Shown here piece by piece: positions 9,051 to 18,470 of a DNA stretch of 64,000 nucleotides. Source of the stretch: Polyangiaceae bacterium (GTDB lineage: Bacteria > Myxococcota_A > Polyangia > Polyangiales > Polyangiaceae); contig JAWKRG010000003.1 in assembly GCA_041389725.1 (NCBI GenBank), positions 682,001-746,000 on the forward strand. The letters run 5' to 3'. A program made the translations under genes and the position numbers. Position 1 is the stretch's first letter. Each line of letters opens with the position of its first letter. A model generated the notes under the pieces. The model made no database searches. It was not told where the DNA came from and was given only the letters and a program-made list of their open reading frames with translations.

Positions 9051-10010
9051 ATGACTCGCGCGCTGGCTCATGTGACACGGCTGTGGGGCGCCTACTGGCT
9101 CCTGCCCGGCGGATTGCCGCTGCTCTACGCGACGGTCATGTTCGCCATCGGCGATCTGAGGCCCGAGCACGTGATCGTACCGGCCCTGGCGACGCTGCTC
9201 GCCTACGCCACGGACAAGACGAAGCGGTTCTTCCTCGACGTGGTGCCCTATCTCGCGGTTGCTTTCGGCTACGACCTCGTTCGCTACGCACGCGCCGCCG
9301 TCCTCACGCCCGAGCGAGTGTGGGGCTGTGGCCTGCGCGAATTGGAACTGTCCTTGTTTTCGGTCGCGCCGGGAGTGACCTTCCAAGACTACTTCGCCAT
9401 CCATCACCACCCGGCGTTCGATCTGCTCTTTTCGGTGCCCTATGCCATCTTCGTCTACGTCGCCATCGGCTACGCGGCCTACCTGTTCTTCGTCGATCGA
9501 CGGCGCATGAGACACTACCTGTGGGCGTTCATGATCGCGAACTTCATTTCGTTCGCGCTGTGGCTGATAGTACCCGCCGCTCCACCTTGGTACTTGCGCT
9601 CCGCTGGCTGCACCATCGACTTGACTGCGCAGCCGAGTGCTGCAGCACTGCTGCGCGTGGACGCGCTCTTGGGCGTGGACTACTTCGCGCGCTTCTACTC
9701 CAGGGCCGCTTCCGTCTTTGGTGCCATGCCATCGATGCACTGCGCCTACCCGGTCCTGGGGCTGCTAACCGCGTGGAAGGCGACTACCTGGCGCACTCGC
9801 CCCATCCACCTGCTCTACGCAGTCGTGATGTTTTGCGCCGCGGTCTACCTGGACCATCACTGGATCCTGGACGCCCTGGCAGGCTGGCTGGTAGCGGTGA
9901 TCGCAGTCGTGGCAGCACGGCGTGTGCTCCTTCGCCTTGGGCTGTGGGACGCGCCAGTGCCCGTCGACGTCACCACCTCATCAGCGGCCGTGGCGGCGGC
10001 TGCGGAGTAG
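9051..10010 (+). CDS. PAP2 superfamily / inositol phosphorylceramide synthase-like membrane enzyme
   Basis: About 319 residues from ATG 9051, which has the purine-rich GACGAAGGG 7-8 bases upstream; GTG 9045 is in the same frame. Several membrane helices are present. The C-terminal catalytic signatures GAMPSMHCAYP and YLDHHWILDALAGW match the PAP2/AUR1 pattern, where the two His residues relay phosphoryl transfer. AUR1-type members move phosphoinositol onto ceramide, others are lipid phosphatases. The downstream MMPL exporter starts 4 bp after the stop, and a phosphatidyltransferase precedes it, so this reads as an operon for making and exporting a lipid. Confidence 0.8.
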   Translation: MTRALAHVTRLWGAYWLLPGGLPLLYATVMFAIGDLRPEHVIVPALATLLAYATDKTKRFFLDVVPYLAVAFGYDLVRYARAAVLTPERVWGCGLRELELSLFSVAPGVTFQDYFAIHHHPAFDLLFSVPYAIFVYVAIGYAAYLFFVDRRRMRHYLWAFMIANFISFALWLIVPAAPPWYLRSAGCTIDLTAQPSAAALLRVDALLGVDYFARFYSRAASVFGAMPSMHCAYPVLGLLTAWKATTWRTRPIHLLYAVVMFCAAVYLDHHWILDALAGWLVAVIAVVAARRVLLRLGLWDAPVPVDVTTSSAAVAAAAE

Positions 10011-10014
10011 AACA

Positions 10015-12495
10015 ATGAGCGCGTCGGCACGCAGTACGAACCGCGGCGTGAGCTTTCTGTTGGCCCATCGTCGACTGGTGCTGACGCTCGCGGCTGTGCT
10101 GGGTCTGCTGTCCCTTCTGCGTACGATCGTCACCTACGCGGATCTGCGCAGCGACTTGGAACAGCTGCTCCCCGACAGCGCGCCCAGCGTAGCCGCACTG
10201 GGCATGCTGCGCGAGCGGCTGCCAGGAATCCGCCACCTGGGCGTGGTGATCGATACCGCCGACCCGAAGAACGTGGAGGCTGCCAACCGCTTCGCCGACG
10301 ACCTCGCGGCACGCGTTGCTGGCTACCCCAAGGAGCTCGTGGGGGCGGTGCGCGTGGACGTGAAATCCGAACGCGCTTTCGCGGAGACTCACGCTCTGCA
10401 GTTGATGGATCCCGAGGACGTGCGGGAACTTCGCGTCGCCGTGGAAAAGCGGCGAGATCATCAGGTGACGCGTGCCATGGGCATGGACCTGCTGGACGAA
10501 GAGGAAGAGCCGCCACCCGAGCTTCCCCTGGAGAAACTGCGCCGCAAGTACGAGGCCAAGCACGGCAAGGCGAAGCGGCTGCCGGGGGATCGTTTCGTCG
10601 CCGAAGACGGCTCCACCGTGGTGATCCTAGTGCAGGCAAGCTCGCATGCGACTGGCTACGGCGCCGACAAAGCATTGCTGCAGCGCGTTCAAGCCGACGT
10701 CGCCTCGCTAGGGTTCCCCGACGCGTACGCTCCCGCGATGCGCGTCGGCTACGCCGGCGACGTGGCAACACGAGTCGAAGAGATGGAGGGCCTCGCGGCG
10801 GACCTAGGCATCGCCGGCGTCGTGGTTCTGGTGCTCGTCGTGGGCGTCATCCTGCTCTACTTTCGTAGGTGGCGTGCGCTGCCGCTGCTCGGCATCCCGC
10901 TGCTGCTGGGAACGGCTCTGTCCTTCGCGATTGCCGCGTTGCCTCCGTGGCGTGTCACCTATCTGAACTCCAACACGGCGTTTCTCGGCTCCATCGTCGT
11001 GGGCAACGGCATCAATAGTGGCATCATTCTGCTTGCCCGCTTTCGGGAGGAGCTGCGACGCAGGCTGCCCCTCGAGGCAGCCATTCACACGGCGGTGCTC
11101 GGCACGTGGCGCCCGACCCTGGCCGCAGCCCTGGCCGCTGGCACCGCCTACGGCTCCCTGGTGTTTACGGACTTTCGCGGCTTCAACCAGTTTGGCTGGA
11201 TCGGGTTGTTCGGCATGCTCGCCTGCTGGCTCGCTACCTTCGCCCTGATGCCGCCGCTGCTCTCCATCTGGGGCGGCGGCATGGTCAGCGCGAGCAACGA
11301 CGCGCCTGTGCGTGGCAAGCCGAGCTTCGTCATGCGCTTTCCGAGGGCGGTGCTGCTCGGAACCCTGGCGTTGTCCGTGTTGGCCGGATGGGGTGTGAGC
11401 CACCGCAGCAGCGACTGGCTGGAGCACGACTTCTCCAAGCTGCGACGCCGGGATTCCTGGGAGCAAGGCGAGCGCTACTGGGGTGCGCGGATGGACTCGA
11501 CGCTAGGGCGGTACCTGACGCCAACGGTCGTGATGGCACCCGACGCCGATAGCGCCAAGCGAATCGAGGCGAGGTTGCAGGCACTCAGGGCCAATGATGG
11601 TGCCGGCGGGCTCATTGCCAGCGTTCGCAGTATCCGGGGTGTTCTACCCGACTCGCGAAAACAGGCCATTGTGGAGGCCAAGGCCCTGCGCGACGTGCTG
11701 ACTCCCAAGCTACTCGCGGATCTCGAGGCGAAAGACCGAGCGTTGGTGGAGCGAGCGGTGACGGATGCTGCCTTGACTCCCCTGACCGCTGCGGCTCTTC
11801 CCGACACCTTGGTCGCCGGGCTCAGGGAGCATGACGGACGCACGGATCGCAACGTGCTCGTCTTCCCCAAGCTGGGCGCTGGAACCTGGGATTCGACGCG
11901 CATCGATGCCTTCGCTCGAGACGTGCGCGCCGCGGCTCACGAAGAGGCCCCGGACGCGCGCGTCGCTGGTTCACTGCTGCTGTCGAGCGACATCGCGGGT
12001 GCGATGAAGTCAGATGGCCCGCGCGCGACGGTGCTGTCCTTGGCCTTCGTATTGCTGATTGGCGTCCTGGCGTTTCGTTCCCTGTCGCTCTCTTTGCTCA
12101 CCGTGCTTTCGGTGTGCGTGGGCGTGCTCCTGATGCTCGGGGCAGTCGCCTGGGCGGGGCAAAAGCTGAACTTCAGCAACTTCGTGGCTCTGCCCATCAC
12201 CTTCGGCATCGCTGCGGATTACTCGATCAACATGCTGAAACGCTACCAGGCCGAAGGTCGGGGCCTCACGCAACAAGCGCTTTCGACGACCGGCGGTGCC
12301 GTCGCCCTGTGCTCGGCGACCACGATCATCGGGTTCGGTTCGCTACTAGTGGCCAACAACCTGGCGCTCTTCTCCTTCGGCGTGCTCGCAACCGCCGGGG
12401 AGCTCACTTGCTTGCTCACTGCGGTCTGGGGCTTGCCCGCCCTGCTGACCTGGCTGCGTCGCGACCACGCAGTTGCGTCCGAAGCAGCCGCCTGA
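10015..12495 (+). CDS. MMPL/RND family lipid exporter
   Basis: 826 residues from ATG 10015, 4 bp after the preceding stop; the frame is open further upstream but that part overlaps the PAP2 gene. After a first helix (LVLTLAAVLGLLSLLRTIV) comes a large periplasmic loop, a block of five helices (about residues 265-435, with GNGINSGIILLARFREE), a second periplasmic loop and a second block of five (about 675-820, with GIAADYSINMLKRY). This duplicated 1+5 layout is the RND/MMPL fold. Family members export hydrophobic molecules, often complex lipids such as hopanoids or mycolates. Position behind two lipid-synthesis genes supports lipid export. Confidence 0.85.
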   Translation: MSASARSTNRGVSFLLAHRRLVLTLAAVLGLLSLLRTIVTYADLRSDLEQLLPDSAPSVAALGMLRERLPGIRHLGVVIDTADPKNVEAANRFADDLAARVAGYPKELVGAVRVDVKSERAFAETHALQLMDPEDVRELRVAVEKRRDHQVTRAMGMDLLDEEEEPPPELPLEKLRRKYEAKHGKAKRLPGDRFVAEDGSTVVILVQASSHATGYGADKALLQRVQADVASLGFPDAYAPAMRVGYAGDVATRVEEMEGLAADLGIAGVVVLVLVVGVILLYFRRWRALPLLGIPLLLGTALSFAIAALPPWRVTYLNSNTAFLGSIVVGNGINSGIILLARFREELRRRLPLEAAIHTAVLGTWRPTLAAALAAGTAYGSLVFTDFRGFNQFGWIGLFGMLACWLATFALMPPLLSIWGGGMVSASNDAPVRGKPSFVMRFPRAVLLGTLALSVLAGWGVSHRSSDWLEHDFSKLRRRDSWEQGERYWGARMDSTLGRYLTPTVVMAPDADSAKRIEARLQALRANDGAGGLIASVRSIRGVLPDSRKQAIVEAKALRDVLTPKLLADLEAKDRALVERAVTDAALTPLTAAALPDTLVAGLREHDGRTDRNVLVFPKLGAGTWDSTRIDAFARDVRAAAHEEAPDARVAGSLLLSSDIAGAMKSDGPRATVLSLAFVLLIGVLAFRSLSLSLLTVLSVCVGVLLMLGAVAWAGQKLNFSNFVALPITFGIAADYSINMLKRYQAEGRGLTQQALSTTGGAVALCSATTIIGFGSLLVANNLALFSFGVLATAGELTCLLTAVWGLPALLTWLRRDHAVASEAAA

Positions 12496-12548
12496 GGACC
12501 AGCTCGGGCCGGGTCCTAGTCGAAGCGTCGGAATCCGCCGCTTTTCGT

Positions 12549-13112
12549 GTGCGTCGACGTGCTGCGAGGCCGATCACGCTTGGAGTCGTCTGCGACGAGC
12601 GAAACCCGCAGACGCTGGTTCACGTCGGGAATCACCTTCTCGACGACGTCGTTGAACTCGTTCTTTCGGATGCTCAACTCGACGGAGTCGCCCGTCTTCT
12701 CGAGCCTCAGGTCGAACTCGAAGAACGGCAGGAACAGCAGCGGAAGCAGCAGGCAACGCGCAAGCCGGAACCCAAACGCGAACCTTCGCCTGAGTCAAAT
12801 TGCGCTGGCCCTTGGCCATGGGTGGTGGCAGGCGTGGGCGTGGCGGCGGTAGGCGCCGGTGCGGTGTTCGGCCTGCAAGCCCAGAGTACCCGCCAGGACG
12901 CCGAAGACGAGCCTGTGCAGCGAAAAGCTGCCGAGACCTTTCGCGACGCGGAAGACCTCGCCGGCATTGCCAACGTGTTTCTCATCGCGGGTGCGGTAGT
13001 GACTGCAGGTGGCATCACGTGGATCGTCTTGGATAGTGGCACCCGCGAGCAACCCGCGTCGGTGGCGCTCCATCTCAACCCCAGCGGCATCGCCGTGACG
13101 GGACGGATGTGA
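12549..13112 (+). CDS. C-terminal remnant-like membrane protein of unknown function
   Basis: A GTG at 12549 gives 187 residues; no better start exists after the MMPL stop. The N-terminal half is acidic and Gln/Lys-rich (LEERQEQQRKQQ), followed by a proline stretch, two hydrophobic segments (PWVVAGVGVAAVGAGAVFG and NVFLIAGAVVTAGGITWIV) and a short tail. This tail resembles the C-termini of longer TPR or PEGA-type lipoproteins of myxobacteria, so the gene may have lost its N-terminal part. The stop is 1 bp before the ATG of the next gene, which argues for translation on this strand. The antisense frame over 12520-12760 is also open and protein-like, which lowers confidence. Confidence 0.45.
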   Translation: MRRRAARPITLGVVCDERNPQTLVHVGNHLLDDVVELVLSDAQLDGVARLLEPQVELEERQEQQRKQQATRKPEPKREPSPESNCAGPWPWVVAGVGVAAVGAGAVFGLQAQSTRQDAEDEPVQRKAAETFRDAEDLAGIANVFLIAGAVVTAGGITWIVLDSGTREQPASVALHLNPSGIAVTGRM

Positions 13113-13113
13113 C

Positions 13114-14010
13114 ATGCGACCGATGCTGTGGGGGTTGTTGTGTTCCTCTGCCGCGTTGGCCGCGGCATGTAGCGTCGACCCCATCGACCTGAGCGGGAAA
13201 CACTGCCCCTGCGAGGAGCCCTACGTTTGCGACGACGCCGCGAACGTCTGCCGCTTGCCCTCCGCTATCGGTGGTGCGGGTGGCACCGACGGCGGAATCG
13301 CGGGAGCATCGGGTGCGTCGGGAGCATCGGGTGCGGGAGCGGGTGGCACCGGCGGTGGTACTTGTTCCACGACGCAGAAGGAATGCCCGTCCGGTTGCGT
13401 CAGCAAGTCCAGCACGCAGTTTGGCTGCGCCTCGACCAGCTGCGACCCTTGCCCCTTCTTCGCGAACGCAACGGCGAGCTGTCAGGCCGGCGCGTGCGTA
13501 CCGTCCTGCCAGAGCGGATTCGGCAACTGCGATGGGGTCGCGTCCAACGGCTGCGAGAGCGCAGTCTCGAGCGTCGCGAACTGCGGAGCGTGCCATCGCA
13601 CTTGTTCGACGACCAACACGATGGCAATCGCGTGTAGCAATGCCAAGTGTGCGCCGACCTGCAGCACCAACTTCGGGGACTGCACGACGCCGTCCGCGTC
13701 CAGTCCCGACAACGGCTGCGAAACCAACCTCCTCACCAGCAAGTCTCATTGCGGCGCCTGTGGACGTGCCTGCAGTGGCAGTCTCTCCTGCGATGCTGGG
13801 GCATGCGGCTGCAGCACTGCCTCGCAGTGCGAAGGCGGAACGGGAGTCCAGAACGCCACCTGCAACCCCGACAGAACCTGTAGCTGCGACGGCAAGGCCT
13901 GTCAGCCAGGCGAGTTCTGCATCAAGTCGACGGGGATCAATCGCTGCTCCTGCGGCAGCGGCGCTGCCTGCAGTTCTGGGCAAGAGTGCATCTCGGGTAA
14001 GTGCGTGTAG
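13114..14010 (+). CDS. Cysteine-rich repeat lipoprotein
   Basis: 298 residues. The signal peptide MRPMLWGLLCSSAALAAAC ends in a good lipobox (LAAAC). A Gly/Ala/Ser linker follows, then about 40 Cys in repeating units of the form G-x-C-D-G...NGCES...NCGACHRTC (two clear copies, near residues 130-165 and 180-230) and a C-terminal set CNPDRTCSCDGKAC. Such units are abundant in secreted myxobacterial proteins and are probably disulfide-linked modules of unknown binding function. The ATG follows the preceding stop by 1 bp, so the two genes are probably co-translated. Confidence 0.8.
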   Translation: MRPMLWGLLCSSAALAAACSVDPIDLSGKHCPCEEPYVCDDAANVCRLPSAIGGAGGTDGGIAGASGASGASGAGAGGTGGGTCSTTQKECPSGCVSKSSTQFGCASTSCDPCPFFANATASCQAGACVPSCQSGFGNCDGVASNGCESAVSSVANCGACHRTCSTTNTMAIACSNAKCAPTCSTNFGDCTTPSASSPDNGCETNLLTSKSHCGACGRACSGSLSCDAGACGCSTASQCEGGTGVQNATCNPDRTCSCDGKACQPGEFCIKSTGINRCSCGSGAACSSGQECISGKCV

Positions 14011-14175
14011 TTTGCCCTCGCACCAAACGGCGAGCTGCGGCTGGATGCGAGGGCATGTCCCCGACCACGACTGCGTAGGACGCATCGCCCATCGCGCGTG
14101 CGAGCGAATGAGACGCGCTGCAAGAACACGCCGCGCACACTTGGCCTAGTGCGCGGAGGCGCGTAGGCTTGCATC

Positions 14176-16134
14176 ATGAGACGAGTCTTTGGGGTGCTTG
14201 CCGTAGCGGGGTTCATCGTTTCGCAACTTCCAAGTTGTGGTGGTTCGGGAGAGGGGAGTCCAAACGGCGGGGGCGATGCGGGCCCCAAGTGCACGGTGGC
14301 TGCCGAGTGCGACACCAGCGCTTGCTCCACGGCAACGTGCGAAGATGGACAGTGCGTGTTCACGGCGGCGCCGGACGGAGATGCAAAGGAGCAAGTGGTC
14401 GGCGACTGCCGCCGAATCGTTTGCGAGAATGGGTTGGCGAGCAGCGTCATCGACGATGGCGACGTCGTGGACGACGACGAGCCATGCACGCTGGACTCCT
14501 GCGAGAATGGGACGCCCATTCACGAGCCTGTGTTGGCCGGCACGAAGTGCAAGATCGGCGCTGGCAACGGAACCTGCCAGTCGGGCAGCTGTCTGGTGCT
14601 GTGCAGTCCCCTTACTGCATCCGTTCAATGCGACGACCAGAACCCGTGTACCGACGACGCCTGCCTGCCCTGCAGCAAACCCGAATGCAAGGGACAAGGC
14701 GAGTGCGGCCACTCCGCGCTGAGCGGCATGCCCACGCCAGGTGCTTCCCAAACGACCGGCGACTGTCACGAAGTGCGCTGTGTGGAGGGCAAGAGCGAAG
14801 ACGCCGTCGACCCCTTCGACATTCCTGAGGACGGCAACGAGTGCACTGACGACGTCTGCAACAAAGGCGTCCCGGTCAACGAGCCCGTGGCGAAGGGCAC
14901 GAGCTGTGAGGCCGTTCGCATCTGCAATGGCGCGGGCAAGTGCGTCGACTGTTCCACCGATTCCGAATGTGGCGGCACGACGCAGAACGACTGCTGGACG
15001 CCAGCATGCAAGCTGGGAGCTTGTGTGCAGAACAACGTCACCTCGGGCACTCCCCTCCCGGCCGGTCAACAGACTGCAGGGGATTGCCGCGTGCTGGTCT
15101 GCAACGGCAGCGGCAGCTCGACCAGTCAGGCGGACCCCACGGATCTGCCAGACGACAACAATCCCTGCACGGACGACACCTGTGTGGGCACCTCACCGTC
15201 GCACCCCAAGCTACCCGCGGGCACCCCATGCGGAAACGGACAGTCCTGCACTTCCAGTGGCACCTGCTGCGCGCCCACCACCTGCGCCGCAGCCGGCAAG
15301 ACCTGTGGCTCGATGAGTGACGGCTGTGGAACGACCCTGAACTGCGGGACCTGCGCTTCCGGTGACACATGCTCGGGCAACGTCTGTGGCTGTCAGAATG
15401 GCTTCAAGGGCGGCAGCGAGACGGACGTAGATTGCGGCGGGCTCGCCTGCGGCAAATGCGCCACCGGGTTGAAGTGCCTCGCAAGCTCGGACTGCGTGAG
15501 CGGCAACTGCGTGGACGGCGTGTGCTGCAACCAGCCCTGCACCGGAACGTGTCAGGCGTGCATCTCTACCAAGACCGGACAGACGACCGGGACCTGCGCG
15601 AACGTCACCAACAACTCCGACCCGGACAACGAATGTACGGCGACAGCCAGCAGCACCTGCGGGACCACCGGCATGTGCGTCAACGGCGCATGCGCATTTC
15701 ATCCGTCGGGGACCGTGTGCGGCGCCGCCAGCTGCAGCGGCAACGTGGAAAGCCCGGCGGACACCTGCAACGGCAGCGGCACTTGTGTCGATGGCGGTCA
15801 GACGACTTGCGCAGGTTCCTACGTGTGCTCAGGCGGCAAGTGCCAGACCTGCGGCGACGGAGTGAAGAACGGCACGGAGACCGACGTCGATTGCGGTGGC
15901 GGCGGAACTTGCGCCAAGTGCGTCAACGGGAAGAAGTGCACCAGCGGCGCCGACTGCTCGAGCAACGCCTGTATCGATGGCTATTGCTGCAACACCACCT
16001 GCACCGCGACCTGCATGGCCTGCAACGTCGCTGGCAAGCTCGGCACCTGCAGCCCGGTGCCGGCAAATCAAGACCCCTTGGACGAGTGCCCTGGCCAGAA
16101 GACGTGCAACGGTGCCGGCGCATGCGCGAACTGA
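14176..16134 (+). CDS. Large cysteine-rich lipoprotein
   Basis: 652 residues with a signal peptide ending QLPSC as lipobox. The mature chain holds roughly 75 Cys. The first half consists of repeats of the form ATxDCHEVRC...DD..ECTDDVC...P.G..C (copies near residues 40-100, 180-240, 290-345), with CTDDxC as a constant core. The second half holds paired modules such as NGFKGGSETDVDCGG and DGVKNGTETDVDCGG, each followed by CxKCxxGxKC and CCNxxCTxTCxAC. It is an exported, disulfide-rich surface protein with no catalytic motif. The long open frame on the opposite strand is a GC-codon shadow. Confidence 0.8.
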   Translation: MRRVFGVLAVAGFIVSQLPSCGGSGEGSPNGGGDAGPKCTVAAECDTSACSTATCEDGQCVFTAAPDGDAKEQVVGDCRRIVCENGLASSVIDDGDVVDDDEPCTLDSCENGTPIHEPVLAGTKCKIGAGNGTCQSGSCLVLCSPLTASVQCDDQNPCTDDACLPCSKPECKGQGECGHSALSGMPTPGASQTTGDCHEVRCVEGKSEDAVDPFDIPEDGNECTDDVCNKGVPVNEPVAKGTSCEAVRICNGAGKCVDCSTDSECGGTTQNDCWTPACKLGACVQNNVTSGTPLPAGQQTAGDCRVLVCNGSGSSTSQADPTDLPDDNNPCTDDTCVGTSPSHPKLPAGTPCGNGQSCTSSGTCCAPTTCAAAGKTCGSMSDGCGTTLNCGTCASGDTCSGNVCGCQNGFKGGSETDVDCGGLACGKCATGLKCLASSDCVSGNCVDGVCCNQPCTGTCQACISTKTGQTTGTCANVTNNSDPDNECTATASSTCGTTGMCVNGACAFHPSGTVCGAASCSGNVESPADTCNGSGTCVDGGQTTCAGSYVCSGGKCQTCGDGVKNGTETDVDCGGGGTCAKCVNGKKCTSGADCSSNACIDGYCCNTTCTATCMACNVAGKLGTCSPVPANQDPLDECPGQKTCNGAGACAN

Positions 16135-16256
16135 CGAGGCGTGGGTTCGTGTGCGGCCATGTCACACCAGTTTCCCACTTTGGCGGTAGGGTTGTGGCGA
16201 CTTGACCGTAGGACACGAATGACCCTCGGCACGGCTTGCGGCGGTCAGGAGGCGAC

Positions 16257-18362
16257 ATGAATCGAGCAGTGGGGTTCATTCTGGTGGCTGCCATGGCCGC
16301 GAGTTGGAGTTGCGGATCGGACGATTCCGGCGCCGGCAGCGCTGGCGCCGAGACGAACTGCACCGATAAGGTCGACAACGATGGCGACTCGCTGACGGAT
16401 TGCGCCGACCCAGACTGCGCCAAGTTGTTTTGGTGCGCCGCGACTGGCGGCACTGCCGGAGATGCGGGTGGCGGCACCGGGGGCTCGGGCGCGGGAGGCA
16501 CGGGCGGAAGTAGTGGAAGCTCCGGAGATGCCGGCGTGAACCTGCTCTGCGACTGCGACGACAACCTCTCGTGCACCACGGATTTGTGTGCTGCCGATGA
16601 CAGCTGTCGCAACATCACACTGCCAGACAGCTGTGTGATCGACGGCAAGTGTTACAGCGCGGGACAACACAACGGAAGCAAGTGCGAGATCTGCGACCCC
16701 AAGGTGTCTCAAACCTCGTGGACCGGCATTGCCAACGGCTGCCAAACCACGAGCTACTGCTACGCCAAGGGGGAGAAGGACACGAACGGCTGCAGCGTGT
16801 GTGATCCCGCGAAATCCGGGACGTCTCTCGTGCCGGCCAAGAACGACTGCAACATCGGGGGGAAGTGCTACGAGGCTGGCGAAAAGGACGCGGCCGGATG
16901 CAACGTGTGCGATCCAACCCAGACACCGACCGCGTGGACCCAGGTTCTGTTCGACTGCAAGATTGGCGGCGTCTGCTACAAGAATGGGCAGCAGCACCCC
17001 AGCAGCAGCTGCAGCAACGTGGTGTGTGACAGTGCAACCAGCGCGAGCAGCTGGACCGTGCAGGGAGACGAGTGCCTCGTGGGTTCCGTGTGTGCCAGCC
17101 CTGGGGATCAAAGCCCGAGCCGTTGTACGGCGTGCATCCCCGCCACATCGAAGACGACGCTCTCCACTGCGGACTACGACTGCAAGATCGGCACGACCTG
17201 CTTCAAGAATGGCGACCCGCACCCGAGCAGCACCTGCAGCAGCACGGTCTGCGACGGCACCGCCACTGCGTCGGCCTGGACCGTCAAAGGCAATGAGTGC
17301 CTCATTGGCAGCAGTTGCGTCCCTGCAGGAGATACCAGCTCGGATGGCTGCACGGCCTGCGACCCCGCGCAATCGACGACGGCGTATTCTCCCGCGAACT
17401 ACGACTGCAAGATCGCCAACAAGTGCTACAAGAATCAGGACAAGCACCCGAGCAGCACCTGCACTTCCGTCGTGTGCAACGGCGCGGTCAGCGCCACGGA
17501 GTGGACCGTCACGGGTAGTGAGTGTTTGATCGGCACCAGCTGCCGCAAGACGGGAGACCAGAACTCCGGGGGCTGCGAGGAGTGCAACCCGGCGAAGAAC
17601 ACCCTGGATTGGTCGCCGGTGGGCAACAACTGTCGAATCAGTGGGGCCTGCTATCCCGCCGGGGCGAAGCACCCGGATGCAGCGTGCTCCTTCGTCGAGT
17701 GCGACGGCGCGTCGAACCCCACGGATTGGAGCGTGAAGGGCACCGGCTGCTACATTGGTGGCAAGTGCTACGCCTCTGGTGCGGCTAGCCCACTGGGGTG
17801 CGAGCAGTGCGACCCAGTGTCGTCGAAGGTGAACTGGACGCCGATCGGCCAGTGCTCGAAGGTAGTCATCGCCGCGCTCAACGAAGCCCACGACGGCAAC
17901 CTAGGTGGCATCGCTGGCGCCAACGCGCTGTGCGCCACCCAGGCGCAGGCAGCGGGGAAGACGGGCACCTGGAAGGCATTCTTGTCGTCCAGCACGCAGA
18001 ACGTGAAGGACCTGATCACGGGAACGGCCGCTGCGTACCCGGTGGTCAACCTCAACGGCGGCGTGATGTTCCCCTCTTGGGCAGGCATCTTCGTCAGCGG
18101 CACCTGGCCAGGCAGCGTCGGCTACCTAGTCACCTTCGACGGCAAGGTCGTGAACGAAGGTCAAACCGTGCCCGACTGGAGCGACGCCCATGGCTGGACC
18201 GGCTCCACAGTGGCAGGGATCGCGACCACGAGCACTTGTGCCGATTGGACTAGTACGACGGGCTCCGGCACGACCGGCGAGTGGGACTTCTACCACTTGA
18301 TACAATCGACTTCGAAGACCTGTGCGACGACCGTGGCGGTCGCCTGCGTGCAGATCCCCTGA
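16257..18362 (+). CDS. Cys-repeat lipoprotein with endostatin/DUF1554-like C-terminal domain
   Basis: 701 residues from ATG 16257, chosen because AGGAGG lies 5 bases upstream. A short signal peptide ends at SWSC. An early DNDGDSLTDCADPDC motif looks like a calcium-binding loop. Then come about twelve ~40-residue repeats built on C-x-IGG-x-CYxxG followed by CxxCDP, alternating two subtypes. The last ~170 residues (from VVIAALNEAHDGNLGG, GANALCATQAQAAGKTGTWK, FLSSSTQNVKDLI) resemble the C-type-lectin-like fold of endostatin and DUF1554, which binds glycans or matrix in other proteins. A cell-surface adhesion role is plausible but unproven. Confidence 0.8.
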   Translation: MNRAVGFILVAAMAASWSCGSDDSGAGSAGAETNCTDKVDNDGDSLTDCADPDCAKLFWCAATGGTAGDAGGGTGGSGAGGTGGSSGSSGDAGVNLLCDCDDNLSCTTDLCAADDSCRNITLPDSCVIDGKCYSAGQHNGSKCEICDPKVSQTSWTGIANGCQTTSYCYAKGEKDTNGCSVCDPAKSGTSLVPAKNDCNIGGKCYEAGEKDAAGCNVCDPTQTPTAWTQVLFDCKIGGVCYKNGQQHPSSSCSNVVCDSATSASSWTVQGDECLVGSVCASPGDQSPSRCTACIPATSKTTLSTADYDCKIGTTCFKNGDPHPSSTCSSTVCDGTATASAWTVKGNECLIGSSCVPAGDTSSDGCTACDPAQSTTAYSPANYDCKIANKCYKNQDKHPSSTCTSVVCNGAVSATEWTVTGSECLIGTSCRKTGDQNSGGCEECNPAKNTLDWSPVGNNCRISGACYPAGAKHPDAACSFVECDGASNPTDWSVKGTGCYIGGKCYASGAASPLGCEQCDPVSSKVNWTPIGQCSKVVIAALNEAHDGNLGGIAGANALCATQAQAAGKTGTWKAFLSSSTQNVKDLITGTAAAYPVVNLNGGVMFPSWAGIFVSGTWPGSVGYLVTFDGKVVNEGQTVPDWSDAHGWTGSTVAGIATTSTCADWTSTTGSGTTGEWDFYHLIQSTSKTCATTVAVACVQIP

Positions 18363-18470
18363 CGACTCGCCTGCCGCCCCGTCCTCCGCGACCCTCCAGG
18401 GCTGGAAGAAGCATCGAGTTGGGACGCCTTCGGCCTCAACTCTTGGCGCAAGCTGCCGTTCCCTTCTGGC

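Noticed and set aside
12520..12800. Minus-strand frame with protein-like text (FFEFDLRLEKTGDSVELSIR)
   Set aside because: No ATG, GTG or TTG at a suitable place, and the plus strand continues into a convincing membrane protein end that is tightly linked to the next gene. Kept as a doubt only.
16245..17891. 548-residue open frame on the minus strand opposite the Cys-repeat lipoprotein
   Set aside because: It is the codon-aligned antisense of a repeat gene with a strong ribosome binding site, signal peptide and recognisable C-terminal domain. High GC removes stops from the antisense frame; the product has no features.
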